Part shown: piece after piece, positions 6,414 to 11,820 of the stretch | How positions within the stretch are numbered: the first letter of the stretch is position 1 | How the letters are laid out: the number at the start of each line of letters is the position of its first letter | DNA from: Chloroflexota bacterium | GTDB lineage: Bacteria > Chloroflexota > Anaerolineae > Anaerolineales > JACQED01 | Direction: 5' to 3' | NCBI GenBank assembly: GCA_016200785.1 | Contig: JACQED010000415.1 | Span: 1 to 11,820, forward strand | DNA length: 11,820 nt | Made by a program: the position numbers and the translations under genes | The notes under the pieces: generated by a model | What the model was told of the DNA's origin: nothing | What the model saw: the letters and a program-made list of their open reading frames with translations, nothing else | Databases searched by the model: none

Positions 6414-7828
6414 CGCGCGGCAAGTTGTTCGACCGCTTTTGGGCCCTGGTCGGCGGGGTCAGCGTCCGCACCAAGATCCTCGGCATCGTCCTCGGTCTGG
6501 TGCTCGTCCTCGGCCTCGGCGTCACTGTCCAAGTGCGCGCCGCGCTCACTCGCACGCTGACGCTGCAACTGCTGGAACAGAGCGCCTCGGTCACGCGCGA
6601 CCTGGCCGCCCGCGCCACCGATCTGATTCTGGTGAACGACCTTTATGCGCTGCACCAGTTGATCACCGAAACGCAGGCCAACAACCAGAACGTCCGCTAC
6701 GCCTTCATCCTCGATCCCGAAGGGCAGGTGCTGGCCCACACTTTCGGTTCCGGCTTTCCGCCCGATCTGCTCGCGGCCAACACGGTCGCGCCGACCGAAC
6801 ACCACCGCACCCGGCCGCTGAACACCGACGAGGGCGTCGTGTGGGACACGGCCGTTCCGATCTTCGAGGGCCGGGCAGGGATCGCGCGGGTGGGCCTGTC
6901 AGAGACCAGTGTGCGGCAGGCGGTGAATGCGGTCACGGCGCAACTCCTGCTCACGACCGTGCTGGTCTCGGCCGTCGGCGTCGCCGCTGCCGCGTTCCTC
7001 ACGTGGATCCTCACCCGCCCCATCCTGAATCTGGTGCAGGCGACACAGGCCGTGGGGCGAGCCGATCTCTCTCAACGGCTGGTGCCCTGGGCCGACGACG
7101 AGATTGGCGAGCTGGCGGAGGCTTTCAACCGGATGACCGAGGACCTGGCACGGGCCGCCCAAGAACGGGCCGAGCGCGAGAAACTCCGGGGCGAGTACGT
7201 CAAGGGCGCCATCGCCGCGCAGGAAGAGGAGCGCAAACGCATTGCCCGCGAACTGCACGACGACACCAGTCAGGCGCTCACCTCGCTGATGGTCGGCCTG
7301 CGCACTCTGACCGACGCCTGTCCGTCGCCCGAAGTACAAGCCCGGGCCGAGGAGTTGCGCGCCGTCGCCTCCCACACGCTGGAAGCGGTTCACGACCTCG
7401 CGCTGCAACTGCGCCCGAGTGTGCTGGACGACATGGGCCTGCCGGCCGCCCTCGAACGCTACGTGACCGAGTGCCGCCGCCGCTTCGGGCTGACGATCGA
7501 TCTCGCCGTTCACGGCCTGGCCGATCAGCGCCTCGATCCGACCCTGGAGACCGCGCTCTACCGCATCGTGCAGGAGGCATTGACCAACGTGGGCCGTCAC
7601 GCCAGAGCGCGCACCGTCAGTGTCTTGCTCGAACGCCGCGATGGCAAGGTGCTGGCGATTGTCGAAGATGATGGGGTGGGATTCGATCCGGCCAGCGCCG
7701 GCAAGGCGCAACAACGGCTCGGACTATTCGGCATTCGTGAACGCGCCGAATTGCTGGGCGGCAGATTGATCATTGAGTCTGAACCCGGGCGGGGCACGAG
7801 CATCTTCGTGGAGGTGCCGGCACGATGA
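6410..7828 (+). CDS. Membrane sensor histidine kinase, HisKA_3/NarX-like
   Basis: 472-residue kinase. Helix 1 (about 22-41) and helix 2 (about 178-201) enclose a roughly 135-residue extracytoplasmic domain. A HAMP linker follows (about 202-255), then a coiled region, and a HisKA_3 dimerisation domain with the phospho-acceptor His283 in ARELHDDTSQAL. The ATPase domain shows the N box (EALTN, 389-393), the DGVGF loop (421-425) and GLFGIRERA (438-446). This is the NarX/DegS class that pairs with LuxR-type regulators, and such a gene follows at once. The start overlaps the lipoprotein's stop (ATGA) and the stop overlaps the regulator's start in the same way, implying tight co-translation. The lipoprotein probably presents its ligand to the extracytoplasmic domain, as proposed for AioX/AioS. 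Function as kinase is secure; signal inferred. Confidence 0.93.
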   Translation: MTRGKLFDRFWALVGGVSVRTKILGIVLGLVLVLGLGVTVQVRAALTRTLTLQLLEQSASVTRDLAARATDLILVNDLYALHQLITETQANNQNVRYAFILDPEGQVLAHTFGSGFPPDLLAANTVAPTEHHRTRPLNTDEGVVWDTAVPIFEGRAGIARVGLSETSVRQAVNAVTAQLLLTTVLVSAVGVAAAAFLTWILTRPILNLVQATQAVGRADLSQRLVPWADDEIGELAEAFNRMTEDLARAAQERAEREKLRGEYVKGAIAAQEEERKRIARELHDDTSQALTSLMVGLRTLTDACPSPEVQARAEELRAVASHTLEAVHDLALQLRPSVLDDMGLPAALERYVTECRRRFGLTIDLAVHGLADQRLDPTLETALYRIVQEALTNVGRHARARTVSVLLERRDGKVLAIVEDDGVGFDPASAGKAQQRLGLFGIRERAELLGGRLIIESEPGRGTSIFVEVPAR

Positions 7829-8475
7829 CTACGATTCTCCTGGCCGACGACCATGCCGTCCTGCGCGCCGGGCTTCGGATGCTGCTCGACGCTCAGCCCG
7901 ACTTGACGGTCGTCGGCGAAGCAGGGCAAGGCAGCGAGGCGCTGAAACTGGCAGGCGAACTCAAGCCCGACCTCATTTTGCTCGACCTGACGATGCCCGG
8001 CCTGAGCGGCCTCGAAGCCCTGCCGCTTCTCCGAAAGGCCGCGCCCGAATCCCACGTGCTCATCCTTACCATGCACGACGACGAGAGTTATCTGCGGCAG
8101 GCGCTCCGCACCGGGGCCGCCGGCTATGTGCTCAAGAAGGCCGCCGACAACGAACTTCTCTCGGCCATTCGCGCGGTGATGCGGGGCGAGGTGTACGTCC
8201 ATCCCTCGTTGACGAAAGCCCTGATTGAAGACCTCTTGCCCGACTCCCCGGCCATCCCCCGCGACCCGTGGGACGAATTGAGCGAACGGGAACGTGAAGT
8301 CCTCGTCCTGGTCGCGCTCGGCCACACCAGCGCGGAGATTGCCGAGCGCCTCTCGATCAGCCCGAAGACGGCAGAAACGTACCGGGCGCGCGGCATGGAA
8401 AAACTGGGCCTCCGCTCCCGCGCGACGCTGGTGAAGTACGCGCTGGGCAAAGGGCTGCTGGACGAATCCAGATAG
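7825..8475 (+). CDS. NarL/FixJ-family response regulator
   Basis: 216-residue two-domain regulator. The receiver domain has the acidic pair Asp8-Asp9, phospho-acceptor Asp54 in LLDLTMPG, Thr82 in LTMHDD and the conserved Lys at 104/105 in YVLKK. The C-terminal LuxR-type helix-turn-helix starts at LSEREREVLVLVALG (about residue 152) and includes AEIAERLSISPKTAETYRAR. It is the partner of the kinase it overlaps; SD GAGGTG at 7811-7816 lies inside the kinase's last codons. All residues needed for phosphorylation are present. Three direct repeats begin 10 bases after its stop codon and are the natural candidates for its binding sites. In Aio/Arx/Ttr systems such regulators activate the neighbouring molybdoenzyme operon. 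Confidence 0.95.
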   Translation: MTTILLADDHAVLRAGLRMLLDAQPDLTVVGEAGQGSEALKLAGELKPDLILLDLTMPGLSGLEALPLLRKAAPESHVLILTMHDDESYLRQALRTGAAGYVLKKAADNELLSAIRAVMRGEVYVHPSLTKALIEDLLPDSPAIPRDPWDELSEREREVLVLVALGHTSAEIAERLSISPKTAETYRARGMEKLGLRSRATLVKYALGKGLLDESR

Positions 8476-8484
8476 CCTTCCTCC

Positions 8485-8499
8485 AATCAGACTTTTCCC
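8485..8499 (+). promoter_or_regulatory. Direct repeat R1, candidate regulator site
   Basis: AATCAGACTTTTCCC, the distal copy of a 15-base direct repeat between the response regulator and the ferredoxin-subunit gene. It differs from R3 at two positions only (A/T and A/G in the left part); the 10-base core GACTTTTCCC (8490-8499) is identical. Role as a binding site is inferred. Confidence 0.6.
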
Positions 8500-8515
8500 C
8501 ACAGCCCCCGGCCAG

Positions 8516-8532
8516 ATTCGGGGACTCTTCCC
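8516..8532 (+). promoter_or_regulatory. Direct repeat R2, candidate regulator site
   Basis: ATTCGGGGACTCTTCCC, the middle copy. It has two extra G and one T-to-C change relative to R3. The core GACTCTTCCC (8523-8532) starts 33 bases after the R1 core and 32 before the R3 core, about three helical turns each, so all three face nearly the same side of the DNA. Confidence 0.55.
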
Positions 8533-8549
8533 TACAAATGCAATCCAAC

Positions 8550-8564
8550 ATTCGGACTTTTCCC
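8550..8564 (+). promoter_or_regulatory. Direct repeat R3, candidate class II activator site
   Basis: ATTCGGACTTTTCCC, the promoter-proximal copy. If transcription starts about 7 bases after the TATAGT box at 8590-8595, this copy is centred near -43 and covers the place where the -35 element would be. That is the usual arrangement for an activator contacting RNA polymerase. Confidence 0.6.
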
Positions 8565-8589
8565 GCTTCCCGACGCGGCGGAGTTGACC

Positions 8590-8595
8590 TATAGT
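8590..8595 (+). promoter_or_regulatory. Probable -10 box of the ferredoxin/NrfD/molybdoenzyme operon
   Basis: TATAGT lies 58 bases before the ATG at 8654. At 17 bases upstream the hexamer is TTCCCG, a poor -35, which fits an activator-dependent promoter. An 11-base dyad, ACCGGGCCGGT (8609-8619), lies just after the presumed start point and could be an extra operator or a leader hairpin. Confidence 0.45.
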
Positions 8596-8638
8596 GCCAT
8601 CAAGCCCCACCGGGCCGGTTCCAGTTCGTCCTATCTCG

Positions 8639-8646
8639 AAGGAGGT
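8639..8646 (+). promoter_or_regulatory. Near-perfect ribosome binding site that fixes the ferredoxin-subunit start
   Basis: AAGGAGGT is a full-length Shine-Dalgarno match, 7 bases before ATG 8654. It is the strongest in the window and rules out the in-frame GTG at 8594, which lies inside the -10 box. Confidence 0.85.
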
Positions 8647-8653
8647 CCACTCT

Positions 8654-9547
8654 ATGAGCAACCCCGCTACTGCCACAGTTGACCGGCGAACTTTCCTCAA
8701 GTCCGCCGGGGCCGCTGTGGCCTTTGTCACCGCGCTCAATACCGAGCCTGGGCGCGCCGTCGCAGCGGTGGATGACCGACTCGCCGCTCCGCCCTCCGTC
8801 GAAGCGAAAAAGGGTTCCGACACGCTCCTGCGAATGCAGGCAGAGCTCCAAAGGGCGCTGCAAAAGAAGCCCGGAGAGCGCCGCTGGGTCATGGTCATCG
8901 ACCTGCGCAAGTGCGTCGGATGCTCGGCCTGCACTATCTCGTGCGTCGCAGAAAACAAACTGCCACCGGGCGTCGTCTATCGCCCGGTGATGGAGCAAGA
9001 GATCGGGACGTATCCGAACGTCACCCGCACTTTCCTGCCCAAGCCGTGTATGCAGTGCGACAATCCGCCCTGCGTGCCGGTCTGTCCGGTGGAGGCCACG
9101 TACAAAGACGAAAACGGCGTGGTGGTGATTGACTACGATCAGTGCATCGGCTGCCGCTACTGCGTCACCGCCTGCCCCTACGCCGCCCGCACCTTTGACT
9201 TTGGCGCGACCTACACCCGCGGCACGGCGGAAGCCGAGGGCGTGATCGTCGGGCAGGCGACGGCCGACAACTACGAGCGGGCGGCCAACTTCGAATACCG
9301 CGAAGCGTATGCCCGCGCGGGGCGCGACGAATCGCCCATCGGCAACGTGCGCAAATGCCACTTCTGCCTGCATCGGCTGGCGGAGGGAATGCTGCCGGCT
9401 TGCACCACCACCTGCATCGGCAGGGCCACCTTCTTCGGCGACGCGAATGACACCGACTCACTCGTGTCGGAACTCGTCGCCAGCCCGAACGTCATGCGGC
9501 TCAAAGAGGACTTGGGGACCGAGCCGAGGGTGTATTACCTGACGTGA
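8654..9547 (+). CDS. Tat-exported four-cluster [4Fe-4S] ferredoxin subunit (PsrB/TtrB/NrfC-like)
   Basis: 297-residue electron-transfer subunit. A twin-arginine motif, DRRTFLKSAG (10-19), is followed by a hydrophobic stretch and AVAA, so it is exported or membrane-tethered outside. Sixteen cysteines form four cluster motifs: Cys87/90/93/97, Cys132/135/140/144 (CMQCDNPPCVPVC), Cys164/167/170/174, and Cys235/238/250/254 with the wide 11-residue gap typical of this family. It should pass electrons between the NrfD protein encoded next and the catalytic subunit after that, as in PsrBCA and TtrBCA. It is the only such subunit in the window, so it might also serve the left module. Its own Tat signal is like TtrB, whereas many relatives ride out with the catalytic subunit. 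The start is set by AAGGAGGT. The family is certain; the TtrB-like label is suggested by gene order. Confidence 0.93.
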   Translation: MSNPATATVDRRTFLKSAGAAVAFVTALNTEPGRAVAAVDDRLAAPPSVEAKKGSDTLLRMQAELQRALQKKPGERRWVMVIDLRKCVGCSACTISCVAENKLPPGVVYRPVMEQEIGTYPNVTRTFLPKPCMQCDNPPCVPVCPVEATYKDENGVVVIDYDQCIGCRYCVTACPYAARTFDFGATYTRGTAEAEGVIVGQATADNYERAANFEYREAYARAGRDESPIGNVRKCHFCLHRLAEGMLPACTTTCIGRATFFGDANDTDSLVSELVASPNVMRLKEDLGTEPRVYYLT

Positions 9548-9559
9548 TTGTTTGTGGCT

Positions 9560-9629
9560 GATTGCAGATGGCAGATAGCGAATGGCAATCGGCCTTCGGC
9601 CATACGCCATCAGCCATTTGCCATACGCG
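9560..9629. repeat. Ten-unit 7-base repeat array before the second NrfD gene
   Basis: Seventy bases in exact 7-base register. The left units follow GATNGCA (GATTGCA, GATGGCA, then diverged copies). From 9588 the units follow ATNNGCC (for example ATACGCC, ATCAGCC, ATTTGCC). Read on the other strand the right-hand units become ATGGC-containing words like the left ones, so the two halves oppose each other around CGGCCTTCGGCC. The SD GGAGG (9629-9633) abuts the end of the array. Confidence 0.8.
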
Positions 9630-9638
9630 GAGGACACA

Positions 9639-10721
9639 ATGACTCTCAAACGAACCCTCTACGCCCTCGCCGCGCTGGCGCTCCTCTTCGGCGTCTGGGG
9701 CGTGCTTGTCCGGCTGACCACCGGCCACGAAAACGCGGCCTACGGCTCCTACGTGGTGTGGGGGCTGTGGGTGGCGATGTATCTGTTCTTCGTCGGCATC
9801 TCGGCCGGCGCGTTCATGTTCGCCACGTTCGATTACCTGTTCAATATCCCGCTGTTCAAAGGCACGGGCCGCGCCGCACTGTGGGGTGCGCTCGTCACGC
9901 TGGCGGCCGGCCTGCTCTCCATCTGGTTCGACCTCGGCCACATGGAGCGCATCTGGGAAGTGTATCTGTTCCGTAACCCCTTCTCGGTGATGGCGCAGAT
10001 GGTGTGGGGTTACACTCTGTTCGGCGCGATCGCGCTGGTCTCGCTAATCCTCGTCATCCAGTCGGAAAAATCGGCCTGGCTCAAGCCGCTGATGATCGTC
10101 GGCCTGTTCCTGTCGGTGTTCTTGAGCGGCGGGGTGGGCGCGCTGATCGGCGTACAGGCTGCACGCCCGTATTGGCACATCGGCCTGTTCCCGGCGCAGT
10201 TCCCGGTCTTCTCGCTGGCCTCCGGCGCGGGGCTGATGCTGGTCGTCGTCGGCCTCTTTGGCGCAACGGACGACGCGCGCCGCCCGCAGCAACTGTGGGT
10301 GCTCGGCCTGACGACCGTGGTGCTTCAACTGGTGAAAATCTACTTCCTGTGGGCCGACTTCTCGCAGAGCCTGTACGGCGGCATCCCGATGAACGTCGCC
10401 GCCGTCAACGAAGTGATGTTCGGCACATATTGGTGGGCGTTCTGGATATTGCAGATCGGCCTCGGCACGATCGTGCCGCTCGTCGTGCTCGTCCAGCCGA
10501 AATTGGCAAAGCACAACGGCTGGGCCGGCTGGATGGGCGTGCTGGTGCTGGTCGGCTTCGCCGTCGCCCGCGCCAACATCGTCTTCCCGGCGTTGACCGT
10601 GCCCGAACTGGAGGCCCTGCGGACGGCGTTCAACGACCCGCGCCTCGGCTACTCCTACTTCCCCAGCCTGATGGAATGGGCGGTGACGCTCGGCATCGTC
10701 GGGCTGGCGAATACGCCGTGA
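9639..10721 (+). CDS. NrfD/TtrC-like membrane subunit, apparently short at the C-terminus (module 2)
   Basis: 360-residue NrfD-family membrane subunit, a paralogue of the first protein in the window: VWGLWVAMY (40-48), FDLGHMERIWEVY (97-109), AARPYWHIGLFP (174-185), FWILQIGLGTIVPL (268-281) and ANIVFPALTVP (312-322) all have counterparts there. It should hold the quinone site of the right module and take or give electrons through the ferredoxin subunit. About eight full helices are visible. The last helix begins at MEWAVTLGIVGL but stops after ANTP, whereas the first protein continues for some 20 more residues of helix and a cytoplasmic tail. The stop codon falls inside a heptamer array, so the 3' end looks replaced by repeat DNA. 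SD GGAGG at 9629-9633 sets the ATG at 9639; the in-frame extension upstream comes from repeat sequence. Family firm; whether the short form works is open. Confidence 0.9.
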   Translation: MTLKRTLYALAALALLFGVWGVLVRLTTGHENAAYGSYVVWGLWVAMYLFFVGISAGAFMFATFDYLFNIPLFKGTGRAALWGALVTLAAGLLSIWFDLGHMERIWEVYLFRNPFSVMAQMVWGYTLFGAIALVSLILVIQSEKSAWLKPLMIVGLFLSVFLSGGVGALIGVQAARPYWHIGLFPAQFPVFSLASGAGLMLVVVGLFGATDDARRPQQLWVLGLTTVVLQLVKIYFLWADFSQSLYGGIPMNVAAVNEVMFGTYWWAFWILQIGLGTIVPLVVLVQPKLAKHNGWAGWMGVLVLVGFAVARANIVFPALTVPELEALRTAFNDPRLGYSYFPSLMEWAVTLGIVGLANTP

Positions 10722-10759
10722 GCCATGCGCGATATGCCATAAGCCATATGCGATAAGCC
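10711..10759. repeat. Seven-unit 7-base array overlapping the end of the second NrfD gene
   Basis: Seven consecutive heptamers with consensus ATANGCC: ATACGCC, a diverged GTGAGCC, then for example ATATGCC and ATAAGCC (twice). The second unit supplies the TGA (10719-10721) that ends the NrfD gene. All units have one orientation and match the right half of the array at 9588-9629. The SD AGGAG of the next gene follows 5 bases later. Confidence 0.8.
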
Positions 10760-10777
10760 ACATCAGGAGCGCGTAAC

Positions 10778-11820
10778 ATGAACAGCCAATCCCCAATCTC
10801 AAATCTCCAATCTCAAATTCCCGGTCAACCCGCGAACTGCGGCCTCACCCGCCGCGACTTTCTCAAACTCTCTTCTATCGCCGGCGGCCCGGCAGCCTTC
10901 CTTGGCGCCCTGCCGCAAGTTCAGCGCGCGCTGGCCGACGAGAGCCAGCCTCCGGCCTACGCGCTGGCCGACCCGGCGAATCAGATCAATACCGTCTGCC
11001 TGCAATGTAACACCGTCTGCGGCATCAAGGTCAAACTCCAGCAGGGCGTCGCCGTGAAGATTGACGGCAACCCCTACAGCCCGTGGACGATGACGCCGCA
11101 GTTGGCCTACGGCACGCCCATCGGCGAAGCGGGAACGATCGAGGGCGCCATCTGCCCGAAGGGGCAGGCCGGACTGCAAACCGCCTACGACCCGTACCGT
11201 ATCGTCAAAGTCCTCAAGCGCCAGCCCGGCACGGCGCGCGGCGCGGGGCAGTGGACGACGATAGACTTCGACACCGCGCTCGGCGAGATCGTGAACGGCG
11301 GCGATCTGTTCGGCGAGGGGCACGTCCCCGGCCTGAAAGAATCCTACGTCCTGACCGACTCGAAAGTCGCCGGCGACATGGCGGCGGCGGTCAAGGCCAT
11401 CCTCGCTGAGAAAGACGCCGAGAAGAAAGCCGGCCTGCTGGCCGAATTCAAGACGACGTTCGCCGATTACCTCGAGGCGCTGATTGACCCCGACCATCCC
11501 GACTTCGGCCCGAAGAATAATCAGGTGGTCTTTGCCTGGGGACGGCTGAAGGGCGGGCGCAGCGACTTCATCAACCGCTTCATGCGCGACGGCTTCGGCT
11601 CGACCAACACGCACGGCCACACCACCGTCTGCCAGGGTTCGCTGTACTTCTCCGGCAAGGCTATGTCCGAGAAGTTCCTCGACGGCAAGTGGCAGGGCGG
11701 CGACAAGTTCTACTGGCAGGCCGATCTCCGCAACAGCGAGTTCGTGATCTTCGTCGGCGCGTCGCCGTTCGAGGGCAACTACGGCCCACCCTGGCGCTCG
11801 CGCGCCATCACCGAGGGCCA
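10778..11820 (+). CDS. Tat-exported molybdopterin oxidoreductase catalytic subunit, TtrA/ArrA-like (module 2, 3' end outside window)
   Basis: First 347 residues of a second DMSO reductase-superfamily catalytic subunit; it runs off the right edge with no stop. The Tat motif is TRRDFLKLSS (24-33), preceded by an unusually long n-region that is partly repeat-derived. The N-terminal cluster motif is complete: CLQCNTVCG (Cys74, Cys77, Cys81) and Cys126 in ICPKGQAG. Cys285 in GHTTVCQGS is the probable Mo ligand. A long segment between about 170 and 250, ending IDPDHPDFGPKNNQ, sits ahead of the ligand region. As I recall the family, this resembles tetrathionate reductase TtrA and relatives in the Arr/Arx group rather than PsrA. 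Together with the two preceding genes it gives a B-C-A order as in ttrBCA. SD AGGAG (10765-10769) lies 8 bases before the ATG. Superfamily certain, subfamily moderate. Confidence 0.88.
   Translation, partial: MNSQSPISNLQSQIPGQPANCGLTRRDFLKLSSIAGGPAAFLGALPQVQRALADESQPPAYALADPANQINTVCLQCNTVCGIKVKLQQGVAVKIDGNPYSPWTMTPQLAYGTPIGEAGTIEGAICPKGQAGLQTAYDPYRIVKVLKRQPGTARGAGQWTTIDFDTALGEIVNGGDLFGEGHVPGLKESYVLTDSKVAGDMAAAVKAILAEKDAEKKAGLLAEFKTTFADYLEALIDPDHPDFGPKNNQVVFAWGRLKGGRSDFINRFMRDGFGSTNTHGHTTVCQGSLYFSGKAMSEKFLDGKWQGGDKFYWQADLRNSEFVIFVGASPFEGNYGPPWRSRAITEG
10787..10822. repeat. Five-unit 7-base array inside the signal-peptide coding region
   Basis: CAATCCC, CAATCTC, AAATCTC, CAATCTC and a final AAATTCCC run in tandem right after the start codon of the second molybdoenzyme gene, encoding residues 4-15. 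The unit resembles the CAATCYG heptamers at 4897-4924. Because 7 is not a multiple of 3, the encoded peptide is not itself repetitive. Confidence 0.75.

Noticed and set aside
8584..8595. TTGACC as a -35 element for TATAGT.
   Set aside because: The two hexamers are directly adjacent with no 16-18 base spacer, so they cannot form one sigma-70-type promoter.
8594..8653. In-frame GTG start for the ferredoxin subunit.
   Set aside because: It lies in the likely -10 box, whereas AAGGAGGT precedes ATG 8654 and the Tat motif then falls at the expected place.
7597..8958. A 453-codon open frame on the minus strand crossing the regulator gene and the promoter region.
   Set aside because: It crosses the response regulator, the direct repeats and the ferredoxin-subunit start, has no family motifs, and is explained by codon bias of the plus-strand genes.
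9560..9629. CRISPR array or integron-like repeat.
   Set aside because: Units are contiguous 7-mers without spacers of 25-40 bases, far below CRISPR repeat length, and no cas or integrase genes are present.

Overview
The window is one GC-rich, densely packed accessory region with every gene on the + strand. It holds two paralogous membrane oxidoreductase modules of the molybdopterin (DMSO reductase) superfamily, placed on either side of a three-gene signalling unit. I read it as a regulated respiratory locus for an extracytoplasmic substrate. A sulfur oxyanion (polysulfide, thiosulfate, tetrathionate) or an arsenic oxyanion is most likely, but the sequence does not settle which. The host may be a Chloroflexota bacterium (Anaerolineae-like). 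That is a weak inference from GC content, Tat-exported Mo enzymes with NrfD anchors and the style of intergenic short-unit repeats; no marker gene is present.

Left module (26-5308): an NrfD-type quinol-binding membrane protein with extra helices; a Tat-exported PsrA/PhsA-like molybdopterin catalytic subunit; a TorD/DmsD-like maturation chaperone; and a small membrane-anchored monohaem cytochrome c. No [4Fe-4S] transfer subunit is visible for this module. It may lie left of the window or be shared with the right module. The catalytic subunit has two oddities: the third Cys of its N-terminal Fe-S motif is replaced by Thr, and it carries an insert of about 97 residues before the C-terminal domain.

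Central sensor unit (5508-8475): a PhnD-like substrate-binding lipoprotein, a HisKA_3-type histidine kinase and a NarL/FixJ response regulator, joined by 4-base ATGA overlaps. This order is that of the AioXSR/ArxXSR/ArrXSR units of arsenic-metabolising bacteria, and resembles TtrS/TtrR logic, where the kinase has its own PhnD-like domain.

Right module (8654 to the right edge): a Tat-exported four-cluster ferredoxin subunit, a second NrfD protein and a second Tat-exported molybdopterin catalytic subunit cut off by the window edge. The B-C-A order just after a regulator, and the N-terminal features of the catalytic subunit, suggest a TtrBCA/ArrA-like complex. The 178-base gap in front carries three near-identical direct repeats 32-33 bases apart, the last placed like a class II activator site before a TATAGT -10 box. 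A simple model is that the lipoprotein and kinase sense the substrate, the adjacent regulator binds these repeats, and the right operon is switched on.

Four gene junctions and one signal-peptide region contain arrays of 7- or 8-base units, often with a left arm and an inverted right arm. One array supplies the stop codon of the second NrfD gene, which appears to lack most of its last helix. Another lies inside the N-terminal coding region of the second molybdoenzyme.
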